This document shows, piece after piece, positions 46,444 through 56,923 of a stretch of 64,000 nucleotides of DNA (positions are counted from its first letter, which is position 1; each line of letters begins with the position of its first letter). The notes under the pieces are model-generated. The model made no database searches. It was given only the letters and a program-made list of their open reading frames with translations, and was not told the origin of the DNA. The stretch is from Enterobacter cancerogenus. Lineage in GTDB: Bacteria; Pseudomonadota; Gammaproteobacteria; Enterobacterales; Enterobacteriaceae. The stretch spans positions 47,390 to 111,389 of the forward strand of contig JRUP01000038.1 in assembly GCA_000773965.1 (NCBI GenBank). Direction: 5' to 3'. Made by a program: the position numbers and the translations under genes.

Positions 46444-48604
46444 ATCGCTTACGCCAGATTGTGAGCTGCGCTTCGGTATGTTGATACTTGCGCGCCGTCT
46501 CGCGGATCACAAACGGCACATCCTGCGGCGGCACCACTTCTTCAAAGGCATCACGCAGCAAACGCTGCAATGCCTGATAGGTCGTCAAAGCTTCACCGTT
46601 CTCACGCACGCCGCCCAGCCAGTTCTCCTTCGGCGTGAAGTCCTCCAGCCAGGTATAAGGCGACGAAAGCACCAAAAGTCCGCCAGAGCGGATCATCGGG
46701 ATGACGTCCTGCAGGAAACGTTTTGGCTGACGCAGACGATCGATCAGGTTTGAAGCCAATACCAGATCGTAACGTTCCGGCTGAGGTTTAAGATTACAGG
46801 CGTCGCCCTGCACAAACTGAATGCGCGCCGATTGCTCGTCACTAACATTGAAGTCCTTCAGACGCACCTGGCGATATTCCACCAGCTCGCCCTCTTCCGG
46901 CACCACATAGCGGAAGTCCTCACCGGAGGTCAGCTGCAGCGCCACATCAATAAAGCGTGCGGAATAATCCATGCCTGTGACCGTCGCGAAATGGCGTGCC
47001 AGTTCAAAACTGGCACGGCCGGTCGCGCAGCCGAGATCCAGTGCCGCACCACGTTGTTTGCAGTGCGGCAGCAGTTTTTCCACCAGCGCCACGGCGTAAT
47101 TCGGCACGTTGTAATAGCCTGGTCCGTACTGGAAATCGAGATACTGCGACACCATGCTGTCGGTTTCGTACGGATTAAGGGCCATAGTTTCTTGATGTGA
47201 GGAGACCACATAGCGGAAACCGGCGTGCTGGAAGAAATGACGACGGAAGGCATAACGAGCCGATTTTAACGCCTCGTTGCCGGTGGAAATCCAGCTGCCA
47301 CCTTTGATCAGCGCGTGTTTTCCGTCGAAGGTCGGCGTCGAGAAATCGTCATACAGCGGATGGACTTTGAAACCCTCGAAGCCATTGGTCGGCGTTGTGG
47401 TCCACTGCCAGACGTTGCCAACAATGTCGAAAAACTGACCCTGCGCAAAGCGATCCACAGGACTCGATGAAGCCCAATAGGCCAGATTGATATTGCCGGG
47501 CGCCTCGATCCAGTCGGGCTGATCGCCGCTCACTTGCTCGCGTAGCTGCATCCATTCAGCTTCACAAGGGAGTTGAATAGATTTACCCGTCTCTTCCGCC
47601 AGCCAACGACAAAACGCGGCGGCTTCAAGCTGATTCACTTCCGCTGGCCAGTCCCACGGCATGGCCACTTCCTCAGCCATTAAGCGCAGTTTCAGCTGAT
47701 CGGGTTGCGTAATCTCGCCGACCCAGAAGGTGGGCATTTGCGCGCCAGAGAATTCACGCCAGCCCCAGCCTTCCTCATCCCACCAGCGTTGATCCTGATA
47801 GCCGTTAGCGGCGATAAAGCGATAAAACTCGGCGTTGCTGACCAGCATTTTACTGGCCTTAAATGGTTTGAGTTCAGTTACCTGATTGCCGTATTCGTTA
47901 TCCCAGCCGTAAGTGTCATCCGTTTTGCCTTGTTGCACGCGACCGCCAGGCATCGCAATCAGCGAGTTATCCGGAACCGATGCGCGATCGTGGCGCGCCT
48001 GCGGACAAACCGGCCAATGCGCCTGCGGGGTTACCCATTCGATCGGTAGCTGGCGGATCAGCACGCTGGAGGTTTCCAGGTGGATACGCTCATGTTCAAT
48101 GCCCATCAATACCACCCACGCCGGGCTTTCCCACGTGATCGGCAGTTCCAGCGGCATGGTGCGGATAAAATCGCTCACCAGGTTTTTGACTTTTCCACGG
48201 TAGTCACGCACCTCTTCGACCGTCGGCCAGGCGTAATGGCTGTCGTTGAGATCGTCCCAGCTCATCTCGTCCACGCCGATTGCCATCATGGCTTCGATGC
48301 GATCGTCCACGCGGTTGTCCAGATAGCGACCCGCCATCAGCTTATTCATATAGAACGTAGCGGTGTGGCCAAAGTAGAAGATCAGCGGATGGCGCAATGA
48401 GATCGCTTTGTTAAAATACGCGCGTTCGTCGGCAAGGCAATCAAACAGGCTTTCGTACAGCTCCCAGGTTTGGGTGAAATACGCCAGCAGCTCGCTCCGT
48501 TTTTGTTCGGCGTTTTGGCCGGAGAGCTGCAAAGTGCGGGTCGGTGCAGGAAGTTGGGCGGTGTTCACAAGATGCTCCAGATGCTCAGTGTGCGAACTAT
48601 TCAC
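46442..48604 (-). CDS. ovoA: OvoA, 5-histidylcysteine sulfoxide synthase / mercaptohistidine methyltransferase
   Basis: A 720-residue fusion. The DinB-like helical domain carries the non-heme iron ligands H80 (FGHTATFYMNK) and H171-x3-H175-x-E177 (EHERIHLET). Next comes a formylglycine/sulfatase-modifying-factor fold (about 210-465) with Tyr418, close in number to the Tyr417 studied in the Erwinia tasmaniensis enzyme. A C-terminal SAM methyltransferase has LDLGCATGRA at 522-531. OvoA joins histidine and cysteine with O2, the first step to ovothiol, and methylates the product. The start is GTG at 48604; a GTG at 48568 has a better GGAG site. It follows viaA by 30 bp. Confidence 0.95.
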   Translation of the reverse strand: MNSSHTEHLEHLVNTAQLPAPTRTLQLSGQNAEQKRSELLAYFTQTWELYESLFDCLADERAYFNKAISLRHPLIFYFGHTATFYMNKLMAGRYLDNRVDDRIEAMMAIGVDEMSWDDLNDSHYAWPTVEEVRDYRGKVKNLVSDFIRTMPLELPITWESPAWVVLMGIEHERIHLETSSVLIRQLPIEWVTPQAHWPVCPQARHDRASVPDNSLIAMPGGRVQQGKTDDTYGWDNEYGNQVTELKPFKASKMLVSNAEFYRFIAANGYQDQRWWDEEGWGWREFSGAQMPTFWVGEITQPDQLKLRLMAEEVAMPWDWPAEVNQLEAAAFCRWLAEETGKSIQLPCEAEWMQLREQVSGDQPDWIEAPGNINLAYWASSSPVDRFAQGQFFDIVGNVWQWTTTPTNGFEGFKVHPLYDDFSTPTFDGKHALIKGGSWISTGNEALKSARYAFRRHFFQHAGFRYVVSSHQETMALNPYETDSMVSQYLDFQYGPGYYNVPNYAVALVEKLLPHCKQRGAALDLGCATGRASFELARHFATVTGMDYSARFIDVALQLTSGEDFRYVVPEEGELVEYRQVRLKDFNVSDEQSARIQFVQGDACNLKPQPERYDLVLASNLIDRLRQPKRFLQDVIPMIRSGGLLVLSSPYTWLEDFTPKENWLGGVRENGEALTTYQALQRLLRDAFEEVVPPQDVPFVIRETARKYQHTEAQLTIWRKR

Positions 48605-48634
48605 TATAGCAAATAAGCATTTCTGCCAGATGAA

Positions 48635-50095
48635 TTAGCGTTTCCAGCGGCGCAGCAGGCGGCTTTTCAGTCCGGTATCGAAGCGCCAGATATGATCGAA
48701 GATACGCAGAATGCCCGGTTTACCGTGAAGCGACATCGCCACCGCGTGGAAACGTTGTTGATGCTGGCGCTGGCGTTGCTTGATAGCGTTGATGGTGTCA
48801 TCCGGTAAACGCTGGGCGATAAAATCCGACACGATCACCGCATCGGCCTCATCCCATACGCTGCCCTCCATACGTTTAACCACCGCAGCAAGGCAAGCCG
48901 CCAGATCGGTGCCACCACGAAAACGTTGGCTAAGAAAACGGATAGCCTGCTCAATGCCGCTATCGGCAGTGAGTTCGTAGCCAATCACTTCGTGAGCGAA
49001 CAGCATGATGTAGCAGCGGCGCTTATCGGCTAATGCCACCTTCAATAACGCAAGGCAAAAGGCCTTGGCGCAGCGCTCGTTAAATCCGCCCATGGAGCCT
49101 GATGTATCGACACAAACAATAAAAGGGCCGCGCGGCTGCGCTTCATGTTGCTGGTGGCTGACCGGGCGCAGTGTGACTTTCTCGTGCCAGGCATCACCTT
49201 GTAACTGGTAAGTCAGCAGGCGTTTTTCTACCAGGCGACGATAAAATTCCAGCTCCAATTCGCTAATACTCAATGCAGCCAGTTCGGGCGGCAGCAAGCG
49301 CAACACATCGTCGCTCTGATGAATGCCGCTGACCTCTTCCGGCACATGATCGGGCTCACGCACCAGTTGGTGAAATTCTTCCAGCGGTGCATCCTGCGAA
49401 GGCACCGATTTGGCTTCGCGGCTGCGGCCCAACTGCTGCGCCAGTTTCATTAATTCCGGCTGCTGTGCGAGGAAATCGCCATATTGCACAATCAGCTCAT
49501 AATCACCGTGCTGAAGTGACGCTTTGCTCATATCCCACAAACGTCCGGCTGCGGCTTCATCATCGTCGGTAAGGATTGGCGCCAGCTGGCCACTGATTGC
49601 CATCCGTTGCTGCAGTTCGGCCATCAGACGTTCGCGCTGCTCCTCAAGAAGGGTTTCGTTGAGCGTGAGCGTTTGCAGCGTCAGGCTGAGTCGCCAGCGT
49701 TGCAAAAACAGCGTGTGCTGAGCATTGCTCAGTTGTTCAGCTTCGTTGTGCAGCAGCAGTTTGCTGGCTTCTTCGAGAAATGGCGATGGCAGGTTTTTTA
49801 GCTGCGACATGATGTGGGGAAGCTGGTGGCTGAAATCCTGCGTGCTGATCAATTGCATTTGCTGAAACAGCTGAAACTCCTGCGCCAGCGCTTCCGGCAC
49901 CGGCGTGGTTTTCATCTGTTCCGCGATTTCAGTGCGCCAGCGGGGTAAATCGCGCATTAAGGCTTGTTTCATGCGCGGAAATTTTTCAAAGAACAGCGCC
50001 AGCTGTGGCGACGCGAGCAGGGCCAGAATCAACTCTTCGATTAACTCCGTTTCGCCAATCGATAACAGCGTGCTCAGCGTCTCCAGTGAGATCAT
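48635..50095 (-). CDS. viaA: ViaA, VWA-domain partner of RavA
   Basis: A 486-residue protein with a helical N-terminal half and a C-terminal von Willebrand A domain. The MIDAS motif D330-T-S332-G-S334 is intact ([11 protein letters not shown]), followed by [12 protein letters not shown] and VIVSDFIA. ViaA stimulates the RavA ATPase; the pair acts on respiratory complexes and lipids and sensitises cells to aminoglycosides in E. coli. Its ATG overlaps the ravA stop by 4 bp. An ovoA gene continues the transcript direction 30 bp downstream. Confidence 0.96.
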   Translation of the reverse strand: MISLETLSTLLSIGETELIEELILALLASPQLALFFEKFPRMKQALMRDLPRWRTEIAEQMKTTPVPEALAQEFQLFQQMQLISTQDFSHQLPHIMSQLKNLPSPFLEEASKLLLHNEAEQLSNAQHTLFLQRWRLSLTLQTLTLNETLLEEQRERLMAELQQRMAISGQLAPILTDDDEAAAGRLWDMSKASLQHGDYELIVQYGDFLAQQPELMKLAQQLGRSREAKSVPSQDAPLEEFHQLVREPDHVPEEVSGIHQSDDVLRLLPPELAALSISELELEFYRRLVEKRLLTYQLQGDAWHEKVTLRPVSHQQHEAQPRGPFIVCVDTSGSMGGFNERCAKAFCLALLKVALADKRRCYIMLFAHEVIGYELTADSGIEQAIRFLSQRFRGGTDLAACLAAVVKRMEGSVWDEADAVIVSDFIAQRLPDDTINAIKQRQRQHQQRFHAVAMSLHGKPGILRIFDHIWRFDTGLKSRLLRRWKR

Positions 50096-51588
50096 TTACG
50101 CGCCTGTTTCAGCTGTTCTGCCACATCCTGCAGGCTGGTTTCAATACGTGCCAGCCAGTCATCGCTGATAAACAAGCAGCGCTGGTGCTGGCTAAACAGC
50201 GTGCGCTGTGCGCGGAGCTGGGTATCCAGCGCTTCGTATTCATCCTGGATTTCCTGCGGCATGTCGCTACTGTTGCTGGCTCCGGGCAACGTTAAGCGTG
50301 TGGATTGCAGGCTGACATCGCGTAGCGTCAGGCAGTGATGCGCATCCACCAGCAGATCCAGCGTCTGGCCAAAACCAATGCCATTCAGTTTGCCGCGAAT
50401 TTCACCGCCTTTAATCAGCCACTGGGTTAAGGCTTCACGGGCAATCAGCACATGCGTCACTTGCATGTCGTGCAGCGTTAACGGCTGTTGCAGCATGAGC
50501 GTCAGTTGTTCATCGCTGATGGCAGCAGGCAATTCGTAATGGGGTTTGCGGCTAAACATACCGCTGTGTTTCTCCAGCGTCAGCGCTTGTGCCACGCTCT
50601 GCTGCTGTTGCAAGGCGAGACGACGTGCTTTGATCTGCTGCAGTTTGTGCAGCAACGCCTGCTGTTGCCAGGCGTGCTGCGTCATCAAAGCATCAATTTC
50701 GCGATCCAATAGCTGCATCGATGCGACGTCATGCCACAGGCAATCCTTGAGCAGAATCAGATCGATCGGCGCAATGGTCACGCGGCCACTGTAAAACGCA
50801 CTGGCCTGCAGCAGATGAATCGCTTTTTTCCAGCGGCGATCGGAAATGTAAGGTGCGCTGGGCAAATTCTCCAGTTGCTGACGCAGTTGGTAAATCAGCT
50901 CAAACACATGGTCAGGTAAGGAGACCTGGCTGATGCCTTTCTGCCACTGGTGATACTCTTCATCACTGATGCGCAGCGCTTCCGTCACCGGATTATCATT
51001 TTCGTCCTGCTGGTGGGTGAGCATGCTGCGGAAGTTCTGCTTCTCATGCACGTTATCCAGCCATAGGCGAATCAACATGCGATCATACAAGGCTTCCAGC
51101 CCGCTATCGGCCTCCGGCAATTCGTTGGAAGCGGTCACCAGCAGGCGCATCGGAATCTTTTCTTCGCTGTCGCCATTGCGAAAGCGGCGTTCGTTGATGG
51201 CGGTGAGTAAGGTGTTCAATATCGCCGGGCCGGCTTTCCAGATTTCATCAAGGAAGACGATTTCGGCATCCGGCAGATAGCCTTTGGTTAATCGCTGATA
51301 ACGACCTTCATCTTTTAACGCCTGAATCGACAGCGGGCCAAACACTTCTTCAGGGGTAGAAAAACGGGTCATCAGGTATTCAAAGGCGCGGGCGTGTTGG
51401 AAGGCGTATTTCAGGCGGCGGGCAATCAAGCTCTTGGCAATGCCGGGCGGCCCCAGTAAAAATACGCTCTCGCCACTCAGTGCAGCTAATAAGCACAGGC
51501 GGATCGCATGATGCCGTTCATACAGCCCTTTCTCCAGGGCGTTACTCAGGCGAGAAATTCTTTCTGCCAAAAGATGGGGTTGAGCCAT
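50092..51588 (-). CDS. ravA: RavA, MoxR-family AAA+ ATPase
   Basis: A 498-residue AAA+ protein forming hexamers that bind inducible lysine decarboxylase LdcI and work with ViaA. Walker A is GPPGIAKS (46-53), Walker B is [10 protein letters not shown], sensor 1 is [14 protein letters not shown], and the triple-helical LARA region lies in the C-terminal part. The ATG at 51588 gives the family N-terminus [18 protein letters not shown] two codons upstream (51594) has the better spaced AAGGA, so the protein may be two residues longer. Confidence 0.96.
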   Translation of the reverse strand: MAQPHLLAERISRLSNALEKGLYERHHAIRLCLLAALSGESVFLLGPPGIAKSLIARRLKYAFQHARAFEYLMTRFSTPEEVFGPLSIQALKDEGRYQRLTKGYLPDAEIVFLDEIWKAGPAILNTLLTAINERRFRNGDSEEKIPMRLLVTASNELPEADSGLEALYDRMLIRLWLDNVHEKQNFRSMLTHQQDENDNPVTEALRISDEEYHQWQKGISQVSLPDHVFELIYQLRQQLENLPSAPYISDRRWKKAIHLLQASAFYSGRVTIAPIDLILLKDCLWHDVASMQLLDREIDALMTQHAWQQQALLHKLQQIKARRLALQQQQSVAQALTLEKHSGMFSRKPHYELPAAISDEQLTLMLQQPLTLHDMQVTHVLIAREALTQWLIKGGEIRGKLNGIGFGQTLDLLVDAHHCLTLRDVSLQSTRLTLPGASNSSDMPQEIQDEYEALDTQLRAQRTLFSQHQRCLFISDDWLARIETSLQDVAEQLKQARK

Positions 51589-51887
51589 AATCACATCATT
51601 GTCCTTCTGATCCTGGAGCCGTCATATTCTGGCGAGCGCAATACTCTACTGGTTATCATGCTTGATTGCGTTGATAGCCGTCAGCTTTTTTGTTTCAGAA
51701 GGTTGAGGCGAGAGAACTCGCTGCTTCAGACGGTTTTTGGCGCCTAATTTCGGCGAAAAACCGCCTCGCTGACGTCATGATGACATGTTGTAAGAGTAGG
51801 TTTTTTTGGGAATATGTGCATACTGTGCGCTTTTTGATGGCCTGAGCGGTAGGCAAGTGCCTCATCGGCTCCAACAAAAGACAACTT
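51589..51887. promoter_or_regulatory. Divergent ravA / kup control region
   Basis: About 300 bp between divergent genes. An 8-bp inverted repeat CGGTTTTT (51731-51738) / AAAAACCG (51756-51763) and the palindrome TGACGTCA (51770-51777) are present. The kup side has a leader of unknown length with a small GGCAAGTGCC hairpin just upstream of the ATG. I could not fix promoters with confidence. Confidence 0.4.
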
Positions 51888-53756
51888 ATGAGCTCGGATA
51901 AGAAGCAGTCCCTTGGCGCAGTCACACTCGCCGCGATTGGCGTGGTGTATGGCGATATCGGTACCAGCCCGCTCTATACTTTGCGTGAATGTCTCTCCGG
52001 TCAGTTCGGCTTTGGCGTAGAACGCGAAGCGGTATTTGGCTTTCTCTCGCTGATCTTCTGGTTGCTGATTTTGGTGGTATCACTGAAATACATCAGCTAT
52101 GTGATGCGTGCCGATAACGCCGGTGAAGGCGGGATACTGACCTTGATGTCACTGGCCGGGCGCAATACCGGCGCACGTGCAACGGCGATTCTTGTCATCA
52201 TGGGGCTGATCGGTGGCAGTTTCTTCTATGGTGAAGTGGTGATCACGCCCGCCGTCTCGGTATTGTCGGCGATTGAAGGGCTGGAGATTGCGGCACCGAG
52301 CCTGGATGCGTATATCGTTCCGCTTGCGATTGCAGTGCTGACGCTGCTGTTTGTGATTCAGAAGCACGGTACCGGCATCGTGGGTAAGCTGTTTGCGCCG
52401 GTGATGCTGGTGTGGTTTATCATTCTGGCCGTGCTGGGCGCGCGTAGCATCATCAGTAACCCTGATGTGCTGCATGCCATGAACCCGTATTGGGCGATGC
52501 ACTTCTTTATCCAGTACAAAACGGTGTCGTTCTTTGCGCTCGGTGCGGTGGTATTGGCCATTACCGGTGTGGAAGCGCTGTATGCGGATATGGGTCACTT
52601 CGGCAAATTCCCGATTCGTCTTGCCTGGTTTATCGTGGTGCTGCCCTCGCTGGTGCTGAACTATTTTGGTCAGGGCGCGCTGCTACTTAAACATCCCGAA
52701 GCGATCAAAAACCCCTTCTTCCTGCTGGCGCCAGACTGGATGCTGATTCCCATGCTGATTCTGGCGACGCTGGCCACGGTTATCGCCTCGCAGGCGGTGA
52801 TCTCTGGTGTGTTCTCCTTAACACGTCAGGCGGTGCGTTTAGGCTATCTGCCGCCGATGCGTATTGTGCATACCTCGGAAGAAGAGTCGGGCCAGATTTA
52901 TATTCCAGTGATCAACTGGCTGCTCTACTTCTCCGTGGTGATCGTGATTGTTGGCTTTGAGCACTCCAGTAACTTGGCGGCGGCTTACGGCATCGCGGTA
53001 ACCGGCACCATGGTGCTGACTGCGATTCTCTGCTCCACGGTGGCAATTCAGAACTGGCACTGGAACCGTTATCTGGTGGTGCTGATTCTGATTGGCATGC
53101 TGTGTATTGACGTGTCCTTGTTCTCGGCAAACCTGGTCAAAGTGTTCTCCGGCGGTTGGCTGCCGCTGACCCTGGCACTGATGATGTTTATCGTGATGAC
53201 CACCTGGAAAAGCGAGCGCTTCCGCCTGTTGCGTCGTATGCATGAGCACGGCAATTCGCTTGAAGCGATGATCGCTTCGCTGGAGAAATCTCCGCCGGTA
53301 CGCGTGCCGGGCACCGCAGTCTATATGTCGCGTGCCCTGAACGTGATCCCTTTTGCCATGCTGCATAATCTCAAGCACAACAAAGTGCTGCATGAGCGTG
53401 TGGTACTGCTGACGCTACGTACTGAGGATGCGCCTTACGTGCACAATGTGCGTCGCGTTACCATCGAACAGCTGTCGCCGACGTTCTGGCGCGTGGTGGC
53501 GAGCTACGGCTGGCGTGAAACTCCGAACGTGGAAGAAATTTTCCACCGCTGCGGGCTGGAAGGTCTCAACTGCCGCATGATGGAAACCTCATTCTTCATG
53601 TCCCATGAATCGCTGATTATCGGCGATCGCCCGTGGTATCTGCGTCTGCGCGGCAAACTGTTCCTTGCGCTGCAACGCAATGCGCTGCGTGCGCCGGATC
53701 AGTTTGAAATCCCGCCTAATCGCGTGATCGAGCTGGGCACGCAGGTCGAGATTTAA
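51888..53756 (+). CDS. kup: Low-affinity potassium transporter Kup
   Basis: A 622-residue KUP/HAK/KT family K+:H+ symporter with twelve membrane helices, starting [34 protein letters not shown] and [20 protein letters not shown] are family signatures. The cytosolic C-terminal domain (about 430-622) is complete. Length equals E. coli Kup. Single-gene unit. Confidence 0.98.
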   Translation: MSSDKKQSLGAVTLAAIGVVYGDIGTSPLYTLRECLSGQFGFGVEREAVFGFLSLIFWLLILVVSLKYISYVMRADNAGEGGILTLMSLAGRNTGARATAILVIMGLIGGSFFYGEVVITPAVSVLSAIEGLEIAAPSLDAYIVPLAIAVLTLLFVIQKHGTGIVGKLFAPVMLVWFIILAVLGARSIISNPDVLHAMNPYWAMHFFIQYKTVSFFALGAVVLAITGVEALYADMGHFGKFPIRLAWFIVVLPSLVLNYFGQGALLLKHPEAIKNPFFLLAPDWMLIPMLILATLATVIASQAVISGVFSLTRQAVRLGYLPPMRIVHTSEEESGQIYIPVINWLLYFSVVIVIVGFEHSSNLAAAYGIAVTGTMVLTAILCSTVAIQNWHWNRYLVVLILIGMLCIDVSLFSANLVKVFSGGWLPLTLALMMFIVMTTWKSERFRLLRRMHEHGNSLEAMIASLEKSPPVRVPGTAVYMSRALNVIPFAMLHNLKHNKVLHERVVLLTLRTEDAPYVHNVRRVTIEQLSPTFWRVVASYGWRETPNVEEIFHRCGLEGLNCRMMETSFFMSHESLIIGDRPWYLRLRGKLFLALQRNALRAPDQFEIPPNRVIELGTQVEI

Positions 53757-53768
53757 GGATTAAGCGCG

Positions 53769-55100
53769 TCACCAGCTCAAGGTGACGCGCAAGCCTTGAG
53801 GCTGCACATGGCTGAATGTGATGCGAATACCGTGCAGTTGCGCAATGTTTTTCACAATCGATATTCCTAAACCGCTGCCCGTTTGCGTTTGCCCCGGCGG
53901 TCGCCAGAAACGCTCACCAAGGCGCGCAAGCTGCTCATCGCTAACGCCTGACCCGTTATCTTCAATAATTATCGCCCGCGCGTTTAACGTGAACTGAATC
54001 TGGCTTCCCGGTGGCGCATAGCGCAGCGCGTTATCCAGCAGGTTACGCATCAGCAAATTCAACAGCAGAGGATGACCGTTCATCACCGGTTCGGCCTGTG
54101 CATGCAATTGCAGATCCATCTGCTGCGCCTCGGCCTGTGGAAAATGTTCTATCAGAAGCTTTTGCAGCAGCGGTGCCAGTGGCACCGGCTGAAATTCGCT
54201 GCGCAGATCGTCCGCTTCCACTCTTGATAGCGTCAAGAGTTGATCCACCAGCCGTGTGGCGCGCTGGATGCCGCTATCAAGCTGCTGCAATGCCCGTTTG
54301 CGCATTGCTTCGTCATCATCCGCCAGCTGAATCACCTCACTCTGCACGCGCAGTGCAGCTAACGGACTGCGCAGTTCGTGCGCCGCATCGGAGGTAAAAC
54401 GGCGCTCGCGCTGCACGAGTTGCGCCATACGGTGAAACAGCCCGTTTAATGCCGCCACCAACGGCTGCACCTCTTTGGGCAAGCGTGCTTCGTCGAGCGG
54501 TGTGGCGTCATCGGGTGCTCGCAACTGGAGTGATGCCGTCAGGCGCTTTAGCGGGCGCAATTCGAACCACACCAATGCCAGCAGCATCAGCAGCATAAAG
54601 GGCATGGCGTAAAGCCACGGCATCAAACTCGCCAGTGCCAGATCGCGCGTCATATCGTCGCGGTATTCCCACTCCTGGCCCACCACCACGCGATATTGTT
54701 TATCAGCAGAAGTCAGCCAAAGCAGCCGCCAACTGTCATCGTCGCCGCGCAGACGACCCTCGCGAAAACCGTCACGCTTATCATCAAACTGCATATCGCG
54801 CCCGTTCTCGCCATCGTTAAGCAACGGCTGGCCGTCCGCACGGAAAATGGCAAACGCCAGTGCATCATCATCCTGATCGCCGCGGTGATGGCGCAAAATG
54901 GATTTGGTTTTTGGCAGAGAGGCGGCGTGCAAGCTGGTGGGATCGAGTGACAGCAGGCGTTTGGCAAACAGCATTTGCTGGGTATCGAATAGCTCATTAA
55001 CGGTATCGCGGGTCTGATGCCAGGCGCTGTAACTGGCCACCCCACCGCACAGCGCAATCAGCAGCACAAAGCCGATGGCGAGTCGTAGAAACAGACTCAT
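53769..55100 (-). CDS. qseC: Sensor histidine kinase QseC
   Basis: A 443-residue membrane kinase: TM1 about 5-24, a periplasmic sensor region, TM2 about 160-180, HAMP, then the H box with His241 ([14 protein letters not shown]), the N box [14 protein letters not shown], and G boxes EDNGSGV and GSGLGISIV. With QseB it controls motility and virulence genes in relatives. Pairing with qseB and the divergent ygiW matches E. coli. It overlaps the qseB 3' end by 4 bp. Confidence 0.92.
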   Translation of the reverse strand: MSLFLRLAIGFVLLIALCGGVASYSAWHQTRDTVNELFDTQQMLFAKRLLSLDPTSLHAASLPKTKSILRHHRGDQDDDALAFAIFRADGQPLLNDGENGRDMQFDDKRDGFREGRLRGDDDSWRLLWLTSADKQYRVVVGQEWEYRDDMTRDLALASLMPWLYAMPFMLLMLLALVWFELRPLKRLTASLQLRAPDDATPLDEARLPKEVQPLVAALNGLFHRMAQLVQRERRFTSDAAHELRSPLAALRVQSEVIQLADDDEAMRKRALQQLDSGIQRATRLVDQLLTLSRVEADDLRSEFQPVPLAPLLQKLLIEHFPQAEAQQMDLQLHAQAEPVMNGHPLLLNLLMRNLLDNALRYAPPGSQIQFTLNARAIIIEDNGSGVSDEQLARLGERFWRPPGQTQTGSGLGISIVKNIAQLHGIRITFSHVQPQGLRVTLSW

Positions 55101-55759
55101 TCTGCCGCACCGAGTGTATAACCCACGCCGTGAACGGTACGAATAAACGCTGTGCCGAGCTTTTTGCGCAGATGATGAATATGCACTTCTACTGCGTTGC
55201 TGGAGACATCGTCATCCCAGCTGTAGAGTTTTTCCTCCAGCTGGCTGCGGGTTAGCACGCGACCTGGATTGCGCATAAACAGCTCCAGCAGCGCCAGTTC
55301 ACGGCTCTTCAGGCTGATGGTTTCGCCGTCAATCCAGACGCTGTGGCTGCTGGGCGACATCACCACCTTGCCGTGTTTCAACTCGGGCTGAAGTTGTCCA
55401 TGACGGCGGCGAATCAGCGCCTGTAAACGCGCGGCGACTTCAGCGAGCGCGAAGGGCTTACACAAATAGTCGTCAGCGCCTGACTGTAATCCTTGTATGC
55501 GGTGCTCGAGCGCATCGCGTGCGGTGAGGATCAGCACGGGTACATCTGCGCCCTGCTCACGCCATTGACGCAGGATCTCCAGCCCATCGCGCCCGGGCAG
55601 CGAAAGATCCAGTACCACGGCATCCCAGGGTGCGGCCGATAAAGCCTGAAATCCCGCTTCGCCTGACACGAACCAGTCAACGCTGAAGCCGAGTTTCGTT
55701 AGCCCGACTTTCAGGCCATCGCCAATCAGCGTGTCGTCCTCGATCAATAATATGCGCAT
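55097..55759 (-). CDS. qseB: Response regulator QseB
   Basis: A 220-residue OmpR/PhoB-type regulator. Receiver phosphoacceptor is D51 ([10 protein letters not shown]), with E8/D9 acidic pocket and K in DYLCKPFAL. The winged-helix DNA-binding domain ends [16 protein letters not shown]...VRGVGYTL-like (here [13 protein letters not shown]). The ATG at 55759 follows AAGGAG by 7 nt. PmrA (BasR) is the nearest relative, but the ygiW neighbour favours QseB. Confidence 0.93.
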   Translation of the reverse strand: MRILLIEDDTLIGDGLKVGLTKLGFSVDWFVSGEAGFQALSAAPWDAVVLDLSLPGRDGLEILRQWREQGADVPVLILTARDALEHRIQGLQSGADDYLCKPFALAEVAARLQALIRRRHGQLQPELKHGKVVMSPSSHSVWIDGETISLKSRELALLELFMRNPGRVLTRSQLEEKLYSWDDDVSSNAVEVHIHHLRKKLGTAFIRTVHGVGYTLGAAE

Positions 55760-55857
55760 GTGTTTCTCCTTGAGTGCAAGAGTCGTTATACGAAGCAAAA
55801 ATCCGCTTGTACAGCGTCAATCGCCGCAGATTGGCTATTTTTCGTGTTTTTTTACCC

Positions 55858-55874
55858 CTTAAGATCCTGTTAAG
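55858..55874. promoter_or_regulatory. QseB/PmrA-type direct repeat upstream of ygiW and qseB
   Basis: CTTAAG (55858-55863) and GTTAAG (55869-55874) are in direct repeat with an 11-bp period. This is the usual architecture for QseB and PmrA boxes, and it lies between the divergent qseBC and ygiW genes. Confidence 0.65.
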
Positions 55875-55930
55875 AACCCTATGCTGTAATAGCCTCCGTA
55901 TTCCACACATTCATGGAACAGAGGTGAAAA

Positions 55931-56326
55931 ATGAAAAAGAGTGCAGCGTTAATCGCGATTATTATGTTGGCTTCTACGCCGGTTCTGGCCGCACAACAGG
56001 GGGGATTTGTTGACCCGAGTGCGCCAAAGGCTCAGGTTCACGCAGGTGGCTTCCAGGCGGATAACACCAGTGTAGTGACCGTTAAGCAGGCTGAAGAGAT
56101 GAAAGACGACAGCTGGATCACCGTGCGCGGTTATCTCGATAAGCAAATCGGCGATGAGGATTATCTGTTTCGTGACGGTAGCGGCAACATGAAAGTGGAA
56201 ATCGACCATAAGCGTTGGCACGGACAGACCATCACTCCGAAGGATCAGGTTGAACTGACCGGCGAGTTGGATAAGGACTTTAATTCCATTGAGCTGGACG
56301 TTAAACAGGTCCGCAAGCTGCCATAA
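55931..56326 (+). CDS. ygiW: YgiW, periplasmic BOF (bacterial OB-fold) stress protein
   Basis: A 131-residue secreted protein. The signal peptide (1-20) is cleaved after TPVLA, followed by a single OB-fold of the YgiW/YdeI family: [53 protein letters not shown]. Relatives bind peptidoglycan or contribute to stress tolerance (VisP in Salmonella). Divergent from qseB as in E. coli and probably under QseB control. Confidence 0.93.
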   Translation: MKKSAALIAIIMLASTPVLAAQQGGFVDPSAPKAQVHAGGFQADNTSVVTVKQAEEMKDDSWITVRGYLDKQIGDEDYLFRDGSGNMKVEIDHKRWHGQTITPKDQVELTGELDKDFNSIELDVKQVRKLP

Positions 56327-56390
56327 CACCCTTCAGAGCCGCTCAGGCGGCTCGCATCCCCCACCAAACTCAAATTATTTCCGGCACAAG

Positions 56391-56402
56391 CGAAACGTTT
56401 CG
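56391..56402. promoter_or_regulatory. RbsR operator 1
   Basis: Palindrome CGAAACGTTTCG, a LacI-family type operator centred about 78 bp upstream of the second copy. Confidence 0.7.
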
Positions 56403-56431
56403 ATGGCGATCACATTTCCGTGATGACGTCA

Positions 56432-56459
56432 TTGAGTTGCCGCGCACATTTAATACACT
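56432..56459 (+). promoter_or_regulatory. rbs operon promoter
   Basis: TTGAGT (56432-56437), a 16-bp spacer and TACACT (56454-56459). The predicted start lies inside operator 2. Confidence 0.65.
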
Positions 56460-56465
56460 CCCGCT

Positions 56466-56483
56466 CAGCGAAACGTTTCGCTG
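56466..56483. promoter_or_regulatory. RbsR operator 2
   Basis: Perfect 18-bp palindrome CAGCGAAACGTTTCGCTG, covering the likely rbs transcription start and ending 13 bp before the rbsD ATG. It shares CGAAACGTTTCG with operator 1. Confidence 0.85.
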
Positions 56484-56496
56484 TGGAGTGGAAGAA

Positions 56497-56916
56497 ATGA
56501 AAAAAGGTCGCTTGTTAAACGCTGAACTCTCTCATGTGATTGCCCGCCTGGGGCACACCGATACGCTGACGATTGCGGATGCGGGCTTGCCGATTCCGGC
56601 CGGACCACAGCGAATCGACCTGGCGTTGACGCCGGGAACGCCCGAATTTTTACAGGTGGTTGATGTTGTCACTCAGGAGATGCAAGTCGAAAGCGCCCTG
56701 ATGGCGGAGGAGATCAAGCAACACAATCCGCAACTCCACAGCGCACTGCTCGCCGTGCTCGATGCCTTGCAACGGCACCAGGGGAATGTCATCACCATCC
56801 GTTACACCAGCCATGAACAGTTCAAACAAGAAACGCAGTGTAGTCAGGCCGTCATTCGCAGCGGAGAGTGTTCTCCGTATGCGAATGTCATCCTGAGCGC
56901 TGGCGTAACCTTCTGA
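56497..56916 (+). CDS. rbsD: D-ribose pyranase RbsD
   Basis: A 139-residue decameric mutarotase that interconverts beta-pyranose and furanose forms of ribose. The catalytic His20 (ARLGHTDTL), the DAGLPIP loop and the C-terminal [16 protein letters not shown] are present. The ATG at 56497 follows GGAGTGGAAG and gives the family length; a longer in-frame start would run through the operator. Confidence 0.97.
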   Translation: MKKGRLLNAELSHVIARLGHTDTLTIADAGLPIPAGPQRIDLALTPGTPEFLQVVDVVTQEMQVESALMAEEIKQHNPQLHSALLAVLDALQRHQGNVITIRYTSHEQFKQETQCSQAVIRSGECSPYANVILSAGVTF

Positions 56917-56923
56917 GGTCGTT

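Noticed and set aside
51770-56431. TGACGTCA palindrome before kup and before rbsD
   Set aside because: Two copies of one 8-mer in 64 kb are close to chance expectation and no shared regulator is evident.
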